Shown here in pieces: positions 21,276 to 34,889 of a stretch of DNA of 64,000 nt. The stretch covers positions 372,001-436,000 of the forward strand of contig JAHNUO010000004.1 of assembly GCA_019787685.1 (NCBI GenBank). Reading direction: 5' to 3'. The translations under genes were made by a program, and so were the position numbers. Numbering within the stretch: the first letter of the stretch is position 1; the number at the start of each line of letters is the position of its first letter. Origin of the DNA: Chiua virens. Taxonomy: Eukaryota > Basidiomycota > Agaricomycetes > Boletales > Boletaceae. The notes below the pieces were generated by a model that had not been told where the DNA came from, did no database searches, and worked only from the letters and a program-made list of their open reading frames with translations.

Positions 21276-24200
21276 AGAGTGATTCAGACGAAAAATTACG
21301 TCAAGCCCCTTCCACTGGCACTCCGCACTCGAAATGAACGTTCGAACATGTCGTTATTTCGTCAAGGCCGTAAACACCTCGAGTGGCTGAAGAGGAGGGT
21401 TGTCCGCGGGAATGACGATGAGTGGACCACGTAGTCGTTAGCTCAGAGATGTGGGAAGCTGTAATGCCGAGCTCATAATCTTTTCTGAATTGGGGACAGA
21501 ACACTCATGAAAGGACCCATACAGGAACCATGCATTCTTGGCGCACCGTCCTTGATATTGAGTTAGCCCCGGAAGTATCCTTGGGGCAACTTGACTCCTG
21601 GAGATTGTGGATCGTTTTAGAAGTCGATCTGTGAGTTACCGCTCATGATGATTACCTACGCTCAACGTATTCCAGTCCATATGGGGCAGTGCTCCAATGA
21701 CATACCCTAGCGGATGCACACACTAGTCCTGATTCATCCAGGTGCGTATCCAATCATGCACGATCGCACTGGTAAGCATTTTTTTTCCCTTGGTTTTTCT
21801 TAGACTCCCAAGGGGGGTATATGTTGTACCTTGCATTTTCACTCGGTTGGTGAGTAGACTATGCCTGGTATGTACTAGCACGTTATCAAGCTGGTCGCGG
21901 TGAACCCGGACGATTCGCCACACAGTCCCAGATCAATGAGATCGTGCGGAATGGACACGGTGAGACGGTAGCCCGGTCACCACGGCAACCACGCGCCTCC
22001 ACTTCCGGTACGCCGCGAGCTCAAGATATGAATCTCGAGATGGATACGGGGAAGAAGAGGAAGAAAGGAACCAGGAGAGAACTTCCATTCAAGGGGTCTC
22101 ACATGGTATACCTTGTTCCCCAAGTTTGGTCTGAAAAGGCGTTTCAGATCGCCGTTTGCCGAAGACGCGTCGCAGTTGTCTACAACGCGACATCAGGCGC
22201 GTGCATCACATAGGCACAACCCCCGAGTTTCCCGGCGCGCGAACACCACAGCAAGTACCAACTTGGAAATCTGATGAGTGATCAATACGGGCGACGCACT
22301 GACAAGGAGAAACAGAGTTGAACGGCAGATCTGTTTTGCAGATCATTGACTCCCCGCGCTGGAACTTGATTCCCACATCTCGGCTCAACCTTATCTTCCT
22401 TTTTCCTCACTTGGTTTGTCTTTTTTCCTTCTCTGCCTCTTCCACCTCCGTTTCCATAGGGAGGCTGAGTCTGAGTTGGGCGGGGGTTTGCCTGTTATGG
22501 TTTAGCTTAGGTCCGGATGTGGAGTCCCGTGACCACTGACCAGTGTACCGCCGGGACCGGGACCGGACGGCCGAATCCCATGATGCGGCTGCCACATGCG
22601 CCCTTCATGACCGAACCCCTCCCCTCTCCTGGCCCTCCATTCCGTTGGATCTGTGGAAGCAACCGAGAACACACCAGAATCAGTGGAGCTGGACACGATC
22701 CATCATCCATCACGCCACCCCACATGCATCCCACCAGTACCATGCAGTTCGCATACACGACTTGGAAGCGCATGTGCCCGCAGCCCGCAAAGCACTGCGA
22801 GTCTGTTCGGATGACAACACGTTCTGTTCGGATGACCTGTCAGCCTGACAGCCCCAGACAGGATTTGTCATCGGTGCATCATTTCAAATGGGTGCGTGCC
22901 TCGTGCCCATCAGACTCATGAACACCTATTTTTCGTTTTCCAATGAATCGTGAACGTTGTGCTCCAGCCTCTCCGGCCTCAGGGTTGGTTGCAACGTTGT
23001 TTGTGGTCCTAAAAGCGCAATTTGCCAAATTGCGATTGATTCGCAGCATGTCCGAGAAATCGGGGTGAGCCAGGCTCTCAGTTCGCTAATGAACGCAAAA
23101 AAAAAAGAAAAAGAAAACAAACAAGCAGACACCCCGAAAAAAAAGAAGAGGAAGAAAAGAAAAGAAGCCAGGCGATTAGGCTAGTAGCCCCGCGTAGCCT
23201 AGGTATCGACAAACCTCATATATCAATGCCATCAACTCGCACATATCCATCGCAGGATACTCCACTTGCAATATCCTATATCAGGGATGAACATACCTAA
23301 CCTAGCTCACCCTTGTTGACGACGCGAGCGATAAGAGTTTGTTTCGAAATCACGTCCAACCTAGTTTAAAGCTCCGTTTTCCGAGCGATCAATAGCGTTC
23401 TTGTTACACGTTCCCCGTATCAACCCGAATATGAAAAGCGGTGCGGTAAGTTTGTGACGTGGCGCCTATGTCTCAAACCCGTCCATCGCCAACGATTGTC
23501 TTGTTCGTGGGGCCTTTTACAGCAAACTTGAAGCTCGATCACTTTCTGAGGTACTGGTTGGGCGGGGCTATCAGTGGCTCCCTCCGCCTAACTAGTCCAT
23601 GCACTGCAATCGCACGAAAAAGGAAAGGGCAGACAAATAACGATCACTTGGATTTTGGCGAGATCCAGCGCCACTCGAGCCCCTAAAATCCCCGTCGCCA
23701 CCGTTCCTCTCTTCCGTGCGCGCCCACGGCGTTGAACATCGCTTCTGGAGATCGGAATGGAACGGCGCTATGATTGTCATCATATCGTCACATCATCCGT
23801 GATCATGTTATCTGAGATCTGACCTGCATATCCCGAACTCGAAACACCGGTTTCAATCGACAGCCCGCATCACTCGACATCGTCACCATGATCATTTTCT
23901 GCAGGAACGCATTCAGGCGACAACGCGACGCAGATCGTGGTGTCGACCCGGTGACGCTTGTGGTAACGGGACGGCGAGGCACATAGACATACCGAGCTGG
24001 TTGCAATCACCAGCGCGGTATCATTACCGCACCATCTGAGCATCTGATCAACCGGCAAACGAATGGCCGTACTCATATGACACCCGCAAACGCGTCGGTT
24101 CGAAAGCACCATTGAATAAACACGGGACATGGTCAACCTTCTGCCCATGCAGGGGCGTTTAACACGACGCATCGAGCCCATCCCGAATTGAGGCGGTGGT

Positions 24201-25384
24201 TCTTTGGAGCGGGTATGCAGTCTTGGCGCGGTACTCACCTCCTATTTGGAGTTATGGTTTCTCAGGTTCGGCTTGTAGACTTGCTGTAAGGATCCAGTCT
24301 CGGTTGGCCATGCCGTCGTGACTCTAAAACTCCGATTCGGTGCATTGGCGCATCATCCATGTCCCTACAATACGTTCATACTGGATGCTGTCGCAGCGCC
24401 TCGTCGCCTCCGTGCTACGATAGCCTAGGCCCCGCGGCCCACCCTTGTAGCGTTAGTATCCCGCACGAAAGCCGTCCCGACACTCGTCCACTTACCGTTC
24501 GCCGACACTCCGCCCCAGACTCCGCTACCCACGTTTGTGTTGTTTTTTTTGCATTGTTTATTTCCCTGGTTCGTCCTGCCGGGCCTCTGACGGTGATACG
24601 TCGTCTCAAGATCTCACCAAAGAAGTAGACAACGTTCGCAGTGATAGCACGACGTGATGGTCCAAGTGCAGTCTCAGTGGCGAGCCTTTTCAGTCACAGC
24701 CGAGGAGGTTCGGGTGCAGATATATATCACATCCTCATATCCGCATGTCAATACTTGGTGATATTCCATCCCAAGGCAGCTCACTCATATCGATACGATC
24801 GCGATCTGCTGAGTTCTCGTAAGAGGAGATGGCACAATCAGAAGAGAGAAGCACAGGAAGACGCAGAGCCAAGACTGAAAATGGTATATGATATCAAAAA
24901 TGTTTCAATTCACTACAGCGTTAACAAGAACGTGTATGGGTACTTTCCGACCTTCCCGAACGTACGCAGGATGCGATTATGGAAACAGAAATGAAGAGCG
25001 GAGTGAAGGATTCCAGACAATGCCATTATAGGCAAAGTTGAAGCAAAAGATCGGATGCAGATGCACGGCAAGAGGATACATTAAAAGAATCGCTTCTCCG
25101 CTGTTGCACATGTGCCAGCTGAGAGAATTCCGAGGAGACTGCACCCGCGTAGCGATGATGGAGCAGTCCAGAACAAACGAATAAAGAAATGAAGAAAAAA
25201 AAAGAATCTTTTTCTGCAGGGTGCCGTATGGGCGGTTGCAAGAAGGCTAGAAGCGACTAGGTGGTTTAGCTGAGTCAGTATAATAACTACTAATAATACT
25301 GTTACACGCGCAGGAGTTTTTGGCCATCAAATGTATCAGCTTTCCCCTAATCATCCAATCCGGGTCGTAGGTCGTGTTAGCGAA
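21276..25384. other. Four-kilobase gene-poor region
   Basis: No exon chain or family motif is recognised. Notable content is a GGGACC-like repeat near 22544-22566 and an A/G-rich run at about 23095-23170. CpG content is normal in most of it, unlike the relic at 50.2-51.7 kb. It may hold regulatory or noncoding transcript sequence that cannot be judged here. Confidence 0.4.
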
Positions 25385-27179
25385 TTAATGCGGGCCTGAA
25401 AAAGCCGACCCAGGATTGGACGACGGATGTGCTTGGCTTTCGCCGTAATAGCTGTGCGTGTGTTCCGTGGAGGGTAATCTTTCAGATCCCGGCGTGGGGC
25501 TTGCAAGGAAGCTGGGAGACAACGAAGAATGTGGATGGTGCTGAGACGAATACAATGACTGCCCGTGGTGGTGGCCGCCCAGATTGTGTGACCCAAATGG
25601 GCCGGCGGACAGGGACGGCGGCGCGGACATCGGAACGCCAGACGGTATGTAGTGCCCTGCCTGGCTGCCGTTCCCAGAGTGGTGTCCTTGCCCAGGGACA
25701 TATGGCATCGAATGCCTCGATTGGGGAATATCAAGGCCACTTGATCCTCCATGGTATGGGTGTGATGACCGCTGTGGCATTCCGACAAGATGCCGGTTAG
25801 ATCCAACATAGTCCGTTGAGGACGTTGTCATGTGATTCTGGTTGGACGACGGAATAGACTGAAGCGACATGGGATGATACAACTGCAGCGACTCTTGCGG
25901 GATCGAAGTACGACGGGACACGGGCTCCAGCATCGTGTTGGTCGCAGGCGTGGACCGTGTTGCCGGGGGATATGGGGACGAGGTGGTGGGCCCCGAAGCT
26001 GCCCTGTGCGCGGGTGCCAAGATCCTGCGTCGTGCCTAGCATGCAGGTGAGGGACAAATCAAGGTGGAGTGATGGGTGGCTTACGTTGATCATCCAATTG
26101 GAGACCTGGCTCATGCTCAAACCAGTGGCATGGCACAGCTGCTTTTTCTCCTCCTCGCTGGGATATGGATGGTCCGAATGACGGTGCAACCACGCCTTGA
26201 GATAGTCTGTCGTTTCCTTTGGGAGCTTTCCACGCTTTTTAGTGGGGCGATCGACCAGAGTGGACGAAGGGACCGTCTGAGGTGGACGGGCCGATGGCGA
26301 CGAGGGCGGGGGCACTGCAGAAGGCGCGGACGGCTGGGGGGGAGAAAGGGGAACCGATGTCGAATTATAGGGAGAAGGATTACTGGGAGGCAAGACAAAT
26401 TCCTGATTGGGAAAAGACCATTCATCGGACTTTTGAGTAGCAGACGGGTACGGCCTTCGATCTTGCTGGCCCGAGATGCGGCTCGCGTTCGTAAACAACT
26501 GCTGTTGGCCGATGGGCGCGCTGAAAGAAGAGTGGCGTAAGCCATCATCATATTTGAGCGGCGCAGCAAGGGACGGATGGTCAGAGGTCGAGTTGGGGCG
26601 GGCGATCGCGGAAGGGGAATTAGACCATTCGTCCGACTCGACGTAGGGGCCTTGTTGACGCAGATCAGGGGTGAGGGGGGAAGGAAAAGAAGACATCTGG
26701 GATGTGGAAGTAGGTGCACTCGGAAGCGAATGTTGGGAATATGGCGAATCTGAGTAATTATAATTAAGCCGGGATTTTTCTGCAGCCTGGTCTTGGGTAT
26801 CGACGGAGGGGGGGAAGTGGTATGTTGGGGAGTTGGTTTGATTAGTGGGAGCGCGGGATCCGCGGGAGGGAGGATGGGGATACGGGGATGCCCTGTAGCG
26901 GGTATTTGATGTGGAATCTGAACCGATGCTGGGCAAGGAGGCACGACGGATATCGTTGCGGAAATGGTCCTCGAAGGTTGTGAAGATGGATGGGAGCTGG
27001 ACCTTTGGGGTATTGTCGAGGGCGGCGTCGGGGAGCTGCTTTGGGTCGAAATTCCAGTGATTGGGGTCGTCGGTGCGATTCCTGTTGTCTGGCTGGGGAG
27101 AGGCGGAAGGGGAGGAGTGCTTTTTGTCTTGGATGCTGCTCGCGTCGGTGTCTGGCGCGGATGCGGTGGAAGTGGACAT
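25385..27179 (-). CDS. TALE (KN-type) homeodomain transcription factor
   Basis: Two exons (27179-26085 and 26035-25385) encode an intact 581-residue protein. The homeobox KN domain lies at about residues 313-372: KKRGKLPKETTDYLKAWLHR, then HSDHPYPSEEEKKQLCHATG, then LSMSQVSNWMIN spliced to ARRRIL. The three-residue loop extension (HPYP) and WMINARRR recognition helix are diagnostic; the intron splits that helix exactly after WMIN. Long Ser/Pro/Gln-rich disordered arms flank it, with His-rich stretches near the C-terminus. It should bind DNA in the nucleus and regulate transcription, similar to Cup9/Tos8 or to developmental homeodomain proteins of mushrooms. It is not part of a recognisable HD1/HD2 mating locus, since no partner lies beside it. 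Confidence 0.9.
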
Positions 27180-28370
27180 TCGTCGTTGGGAAAAGGCAAG
27201 GTCGGGCTCGGGACTGCAATGAGACAGTTACCAAATTGGAAGTACAAAAAGAGGAAAAAAAAGGAGAAAAAAGGGGGGCAGAAACAGGAACGGAGTGGAA
27301 GACCCACCAGATGGCCGGAGAGCTGTGCTGTGACAGAGCGTCCACGAATTGGATGTCGTTTTTGGGATCAATGCTGAGGGGAAGATAAAGAATCAGCGGA
27401 GTCAGGAGAGGAGGGAGAAAAGAGGGAATGATGGCGGAAGGGGGCGTGACATGACGATCTCGATTGATCATGACATATGACATGCGCTTACGAAGCCGGA
27501 GGAGGGACGTACAGGGAGAGATGAAGCTGGGCGACGTTGTAAGAGGAGACGGGGAGGAGGGATGAGTTCTGCTCGATCATTCGCGCGGGCCAGGGGGTAG
27601 GGAGATGAAGAAAGGGGGAGGGAAGAGGGACGAGTGATTAAATAAATGTCGGAAGGGGGTGAGGAGGAGAAGGAAGGGACGGGGGAGGAAGTGGGATGGC
27701 ATGGATTGTATGAAATATACGATCGCTGTGCAAGGCACTCAAAGAAAGTAATTAGCCCTGGGAAGCTTAACCTCTGCCGGCAACGTTTCCGTCGTTTTTT
27801 CATCTCACCATGCGCGAGACAATCCCGCGAGACCTGTTCTCGGTAGCGAATAACGTCCGCTGCTCCCCATTCAAGCACAGGTGACCTTCTTGTCCGCAGA
27901 ACGCACCGTCGAAGCGAGCCTCCGTGTCAAATCAATCACCAGCTCTGCTATTGCCTGTTCAGGTTCGGTCCCGTCACCCGCCCTTCGCACGAACCCCCTC
28001 GCACACCTTCCTCTCGGCAGTCCTCTCCTCCATCGCAACCGGGATCATCATATCACACAATCGAAATTCCACCCCAAATGGACATATGAGCTCAAGCGCC
28101 TCGAGGACACCGTTTCAGATGCGTCTCTTTTCAATTTTGTCCGGTCAGGCACATTTCACGCGCGCGCGGAGGCCCAATTCGTGGCCTCGCCCGCTCGATT
28201 TGGTGTCGGCATCTCACACAGCCCCACCGCACTCGCCTCTCCTCCGAATCCCCGGCCCCCATCAAATCTCTGTGCCACCTCTCGTAACCCCTCCGTCATC
28301 GGTCACTTCCAGCATTAAAATTTTATTTCATATCAAATTTTCATATCCAATCAGATCTATAACAGATCAA
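27180..28370. other. Pyrimidine-rich leader of the homeobox gene and 3' flank of CDC11
   Basis: On the homeobox gene's strand this sequence is strongly C/T-rich for several hundred bases before the ATG (purine-rich on the plus strand from about 27090 to 27700). Such tracts are typical of core promoters and long leaders of fungal regulatory genes. No other gene is supported. Confidence 0.45.
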
Positions 28371-28422
28371 CAAAAAAATAAAATAAAAAACTAATACAAA
28401 ATAAAATAAAATAAAATAAACA
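28371..28422 (+). repeat. A-rich microsatellite, (AAAAT)n-like
   Basis: Repeated AAAAT/AAATA units with a clean core ATAAAATAAAATAAAATAAA near 28401-28420, just past the stop codon of the CDC11 gene. It may serve as the poly(A)-signal region of that gene. Confidence 0.7.
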
Positions 28423-28429
28423 AACCAAA

Positions 28430-31400
28430 TTACATCTGGTCATGTGGCCAGGCATAATCTGTCACTTCCCCCTTATCGCTTTCCCCTCCCGCTCTCCTCC
28501 CCTTAATCTTCCCCTTTCCCATGATGCCCTGCAGTAGTTGATTAGCCTTCGCCCGTTCCTTCTCCGATACCTCCACCCCGTCTAACATCCGGATCCGTGG
28601 ACATGCTCGCATAACCAGCCCTCGATACGCCATCCGGCCCACATATACCTCATCGGGCAGGTCCCGCCGAAACTTTGCGTCTAGCTCCTGCCACTCATAT
28701 TCGCCTCCCTTCTCACCCCTGCGCCGCCCTCCCGATCCCCCGTGCTCCGATGGTTGCAACGCCGCAGGCACGTCCCGCACCAGAAGCGGTAGATACCACC
28801 CTAGCGTGCTCGGGTTCATCCTGCCAACAGCTCGGTCAGTTTCGGGTCGTCAACAAAAAGCGCCATGGATAAACTTGGAAGAAAATGCGGCGCAATGGAG
28901 AACACCGGATCCCCGATAGCGCCCTCACCTCAAGTCGACCATTTCCACATCTGGCATCCGTTGAAGAACACGGATCAGCGGTTTCGTCCCTTTTAAGCGA
29001 GATCCAATCATCGTTAGCTTCTTTAGTCTCGTGAGACCCTCAAGCCCAGCCACATCTTCCAGGAAATTATAGTTGAGGTTCAGCACACGAAGGTTGGGTG
29101 TCAGCCGCGCCAGCTCGCGCGGCAACGCCGTCAAACGGCATGCCGCAATCTCCAGGTAGACAAGATTGTAACATGCCTCTTCGATAAAATTCGTTTTGAG
29201 TTTGTTACCTAGTGAACCAGATACGCGTTCACCCTCAACCTCCATCCATAGTGATCTTCTAGAAGCACTCACCTGAGAGATAAAGCCGTTTCACATCCCG
29301 GAATTGGCGTGTCGAGACATGACTGCAAATCACCATCCATCATTATCGCCATCAATCGGGCACCCCATAATGAAAGATCCCGTCACGTCACGTTGCATGC
29401 TCATCGATAAGATGCCACTTACAAATCACGGCAGCTCTGATTTCGCATGGAAAGGTTCTCCAGTTTCACAAGCCGCTCGCCTTTTACCAACCCTGCCAGT
29501 GCGTTGTTGTCCAGATACAGCGTGCGCAGATTTGTCAAGTGCCCCACGTTGAGGCTGTGAAGCCGGTTGTTACTGGCGCGTAAAATGCGGAGTCTCGTCA
29601 TAACACCACCAGCATCAAAATCATCTAATGAGTTGCCGTCTTCGACAAAGCCAAGCACATCAGTCAGGCACCACTTGGCAACCAATAACCCCACCCACCC
29701 AAATTCAAAACAGTCAGGGCGGGCAGGCTTCGCGCCAGCGAGGTAACCCTGACCAGCTGATTTTGGCTCAAGTCCAGCATCTCTAGCCGCAGCCTGCAAC
29801 ATGAGCCCGGTCAGTCGGCAGCGCTGGGAAAAAAAAGGAAGAAACTGAAACATCATCGCACCATCGGAACAAGCTAAAGTCGACCTCGCGAATCTGGTTT
29901 CCCTGCACGCTTAGTTTCGTCAGTGCTTCCAACTGCTGTAATCCATCCAAGTTCGTAATCTGATTTCCGTCGGCTCTAAGTTCTCTCAAGTGTCGCAGAC
30001 ACTGCAACTCTGTTTCACGCCAATCAGTATCAAGTATATGAAGCATGTATCAGCCACTTACGAGTGAGTGAGTCGATATCATTATTGCTAATGTCAAGAT
30101 TCTCGAGATTTTGAAGGTGACTAAATGATGTGACGCCTGTCAAGCTTCGGTCGCGTTCAGCATGCTAACGTCACTCGCAAGGATCCCGGCGGACGACGTA
30201 CACGTTCGAAACGGCAGAAAGCATCCGCAAGGATGCAGGGATTCCACTCAACCACGACAGCTGGTTGCAATTTCTGTCAATTTCATGTCAGTTCACAACA
30301 CGATACCAGCAGCATTTCAGACAACATGTGTATGTATCACGCACAATGTCAACGAGTCGAGTTTGGGTAAAAACTCCTTGAGCCGTGCGACGCTATCCAG
30401 CGACTTCTTGGACAAGTCGATACTGATCAAGTCTTCCCAGTGGGGCTCAAAGGGCAGCACGTCAGTGATCACCTGCACCAGTTTGTCGTGCGCAATTCCG
30501 AAAGAGCATTCCGTCAAGAAAGTAGCATTCCTCCGGTCTTGATCGGACAAGTTGCTCCTCGACATCAAGGACACCCTGCCGGGAAATTTCGCTCGAGTCC
30601 ACCACCACCATCTGGCTGCTCGGGCGCCTATTCCCGACCAGTTGCAGCTCCTCCACGTCATGAATCGGAGTCGAGGACCTCGTTGGTGTCTCCTCAGGCT
30701 CGACTGATCATTGCATTCAGCCAGCATATCTCACAAAATAACGCAGGGGACTCACTCGTCTGCTCGAGGTCTTGCATCATCTCCGCAATCCGTTTGGACC
30801 TCACTGAAGGGGAATAGGCAATGCTCTGGGTAGGCTCCAACGACGACATGCTCGTCTCAAGACCGTCGTCACTCTCATTTAGCTTTACGACGAGGCCCCT
30901 GATAGGACCGTCGCGTTTACCATCTGAGAAGCTAACAGACCTCCGGTGTCCTAGTCTTTGAGCGGGCGTGCGACGTTTGTCTCGATTTGGGTCCTTCATC
31001 GCAGACACGGGAGTCGCGCTCGTGCTCTTGAGCGCCGACTTGGGGGGCATTGGTGTCACAACCATCGGCATCCTACGAGGAGCCACTGGTGTTGCTTCGA
31101 CGGGTGCGAGCGGCTGTTGGTCGGGCGATTCATTCGACAGGTCCTCCTCCAACTCGAGCACGACAGGTGCACGTTGAGTCGTACTGCCGTCATCCTCTTC
31201 AGAATCGGACTCGGTGGTATCGTCCCCATTGTCATCTTGAACCCCGGCGGCGGACGGCCCATCGAACATGAACGTCGTGAGCCCCACTTCCTCCTGGTCA
31301 TTCTCATCCTCATCCTCTCGAACCTCCATTCGGGTTGCATCCTGCCTAAAATGCGCTTCTTCTCCCACATCCTCCTGCGTTGCCATCGGACCTTGCTCTG

Positions 31401-33429
31401 CAGTGATCCCGCTTACGTCGTTCGTACCCCCTGAGTCATCCTCCCGCAGACTCTCGATATCCCTGAACGGATCTTCACTTTCAGCATCAGTCACAGAAGT
31501 GTGATCTCTCAGATCCTCGCCGTCGGATGCAACCCGTGTAGAAGTTCTCATCCATTTCATGAGATCTTTGTCGTACACCATCCTACCAACGCGCTGGGGA
31601 AGTGACGGAACATCAGATGGCGTAATATGTGTGATGTGGACAGGCCCTGCATGCTTCACAAACGAGGGTGCGCTGCTGGCGGTGATGGTTGTCCCAGAAG
31701 CTGTGCTGGACGATACGAACCGGTTCAAATCTACATTGTTACCGGAACGTAGCGATGACGACGAATACGATCGAGGTATTTGGGTAGTCAGCTGGAGGGA
31801 ATGGGTCAACTGCGGGCGACGAGGTAACTTGAATACATGGAACGTTGGCAATCAGCGCTGGATTGGTAATAACCACCCCAGGATGCACCTCCGTTTGCCA
31901 CGGCGCCTCTATCGACATATTCGACATGTCGTGAATAAGGCTGCGTTCCTGATCATCGGACACAGAGCGAGAGAATTTGCGTGGACTGGGGTGGTGTCGT
32001 GAAGCGGAAGAGGGGTGGCGAGGGGACCCTGTCTTGGGAGACCTCCGTCGGCTTCGTTCGTGGCTCCCACCGGACGAGTTACTTTGCTGCGATTTCTCGA
32101 GTACGGATGCAGATACATCGGCTCGATCATTCTCCCCGTGGGTATAAGGGGAGAGTTCAGCGTCCCCTGAGTCCGAGTACAGCCGTTTTGAACCTTTCAT
32201 GTCATCTTTGATTTGTTGCATCAGGTTCGCGGCCTGCATCCGGAGAGCAAATGAGGAATGGCCGCTAGGCGCAGCAGTGGATGATCCTGCGACAGATCCG
32301 CTTCTTTCATTGGTGACTGAGAAAAGGGCAGGGCGATTATCTACATCTACAGTGGGAACATATTGCACGAGAGAGGGAACAAGGCTCACCATTCGAAGGG
32401 ACCCACACCGGTATCTTCATTTGAGATTGGTCTGTAGTAGGAGTCTGCATCGTCACGTTCGTAGAGACGGTGGAGAAATCGCGAGCTTGCTTGATCTGTT
32501 CCATGAGGGAGCGCGACTCGCCTACGTAGTCCACTCTCAGCGCTCTCGGACGAGAAACAATAGCGCCAGCGCCAGCACCCTCGCCATAAAAGTTGCATGG
32601 AGGACTAAGTTTGATGCGTTTGATGCTACGTATGGCTGCATCGTCAGGGACGGGGGATTGCTGTGGCCTGAAGGGAATGCGTTGAACAGGACTAGAAGGC
32701 GAACCATTACTCCCGCCCGAGGGGGTATTGACAGCAATGGAGTCTACCATCGCGGACAGATGATCGCGAGTGAAGGTGTCATACTGAAGTTGAAACAAGC
32801 GAAGCCTCGGATCTGTCATGGGTGGATTAGCAGCACTGTAGCCATGCCCGGGGGTGCTCTCCGCCTGCGGAAACCTGGACTTCTGGCGTGGAACGGTAAA
32901 GGTAAATGGACCCTCCAAAGCGGACCTTTTCTGGGTCCCGAGCGCAGGGGGAGGTGTGACGACATTTGAAGGGAGGGATGGCTTGAGAAGGGCACGATCA
33001 ACTGTATTGCTGCGAGTACTCGTATCTGAGTCGGACCGGCTGTCATTCGGGGTGAACGCCTGCGACAAGCGAGAAGGCACAGCCGGAGCAGTAGTGAACG
33101 CCGTCACAAGCGGTTTCTGTGGGGGTGGCGACGGTGGTTCGAACATCTTCTCCAGGGCCAAAGGGCTAAAGAAATCCTTGATGCCACCCTTTTTGATCTG
33201 CCGACCAGGCGTCTTTGGGAGGAACGCAGTGGCGGGCATATCCTCCCTGATCAGAAATGTACCGGCTGGCTCTGGGCTCATCAAGCGTTCCCTATCTGCG
33301 CATGTTGTGTGCAAGAAACCGGGAAGTGGTGTAGTGAGTGAGACGGACTGTGTTCCGAGAGAAGTCCTCGTCTTCGTCAACCCATTCTTCGTCGAGATCA
33401 TCCGTCTGCCACGCTGGGCGGTCGTCCAT
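28430..33429 (-). CDS. cdc11: Septation-network scaffold Cdc11/Nud1
   Basis: The minus-strand ATG at 33429 gives MDDRPAWQTDDLDEEWVDED, an N-terminus typical of this family, followed by a long disordered Ser/Pro-rich region. The signature VGRMVYDKDLMKWM lies near 31580-31550. From about 30130 the C-terminal third is a chain of leucine-rich repeats (LENLDISNNDIDSL, HLRELRADGNQITNLDGL, LEMLDLSQNQLVRV, LRILRASNNRLHSL, NLRTLYLDNNAL, LVYLEIAACRLTALP, LRVLNLNYNFLEDV). It closes with a cap: YRGLVMRACPRIRMLDGVEV and SEKERAKANQLLQGIMGK. Cdc11/Nud1 anchors the septation initiation or mitotic exit network at the spindle pole body. A one-base frame slip is suspected between about 31745 and 31850 (PADYPNTS to YSSSSLRSGN). 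Intron positions in the LRR part are well supported. Confidence 0.85.
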
Positions 33430-34889
33430 GGTTGTTGTCGGTGTTCTTGTAGTTTCCTTGCTGGTCGGGCGTAATGATAGTCAGTCAGTGTTAGTCGTCG
33501 TCGAGTTGTTCAACTTTTTCGCCACACCGCAACACACAACGCGTTCAGCATGTGAGTCACGTGATGGCGCACTTCAATGTTTGTAGTTCTTTGGTCTCTT
33601 GCCGATCCTTCCTCATTTGTGCGACTCAACTGTCAAGGTACTACGTGACATAGCGGTCATGAACGGACTGGCTGTGTTTGTCATGCCGGAAACCACGTAT
33701 GTTTTTCTTTGTGTTTTCCGAGTGTACGGGTGGCGAACGACCCTTCAATCATATCGCTAATTGCACCGCGACTGATATCAACTATAGGTAAGTTCCATTT
33801 CTGAACATCGTTTCAGATGTACCTGATTACGATTGTTGGTCCCGAGCCATCAGTGAATTACGGAGTTGGGGTGGTGCGCAACATTGAAACTGGCCACGTC
33901 GACAATCACGGACGATCTCCAATTGTTACTTGCTCGGTTGACACCTCAAACACCGCCTATGATAAGTCAGTACCTCATCGAGAGCTTGTTCGGCTGGATC
34001 AACCGTAGATTTCAAATGGGTCAAAAAAAGTCAATTTGGCACCTCCCGTACACCCATACTAACTTAAGTTACCCCCATACAGGCTGCTTTTGATTTGGCT
34101 TGATTTCATTACAGCTGTGATAGCTTTTCCCGCGGAGACCTTGGGTTTCTATCTGGAGAGTGATGGAGGTATTGAACTGCCGGGAAAGGTCTCGCTTGTA
34201 TGATGTTCAGGAGTGTTGTAAACGGCGTTCTGGTCCCCGTCCCGGTGTTGGTCAATTACACGCATATATCACTAAGCCCATGCTTCTTTTACGCATTTCC
34301 TTACCAAGGTGGCAGGTCACACTCCCCTCTTACAAGTAAGCACTAGTCAGCGACCACCATACAAGCGTGACAAGCATTCAAATCTGATTGATGATCGATG
34401 ATCGAGCGATCCGTACATACGTGTCACAGAAAGATTCGACCGTCACCCTCTTAGGCTCTGAGCGGTGCCGCAGTCGTGGAACCACCTCCTAATCTGTCCA
34501 TGCTTCTAACTTGGGTGTCGATTCTTGACTTCGAGGCTATCAGTCCCGACTTGATGAACGGTCCCGAAGGTCTGGATCAACGATCAATGTTACCTTGAAC
34601 GAATTCACGTTGACCTCCGAAAACCGATTAAAGAGTCCGACTGTAGACTTGGTAAATTGCTCGCGACGTCAATTCTCAAGTATGATTCCGTTCTGACACG
34701 CAAGCAAACCTATACAGGCCATCAGATCACTCCCGTTGCAGACAGTGGCAGCTACAAGACAGCAATCATCGGGCATCACGCCTGGTAATCGTCGACGCCT
34801 GTCCAATATGCCACCAAATATTACTTATGCACATTGCATTAACATCCCGATGTACGCACGGCCCCGACCTTAAGTCAACGGTGTCGCCA
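33430..34889. other. Intergenic between CDC11 promoter and methyltransferase 3' end
   Basis: No gene is supported. The part next to 33430 is the CDC11 promoter; the rest has only short, unrelated frames. Confidence 0.4.

Noticed and set aside
26117..27307. 396-residue open frame on the minus strand
   Set aside because: It is an alternative frame of the homeobox gene, very rich in Pro/Ser/Arg, and lacks any motif; the KN homeodomain frame is clearly the coding one.
32199..32969. 256-residue open frame on the plus strand
   Set aside because: It is antisense to the CDC11 N-terminal half, whose sense frame carries family features.
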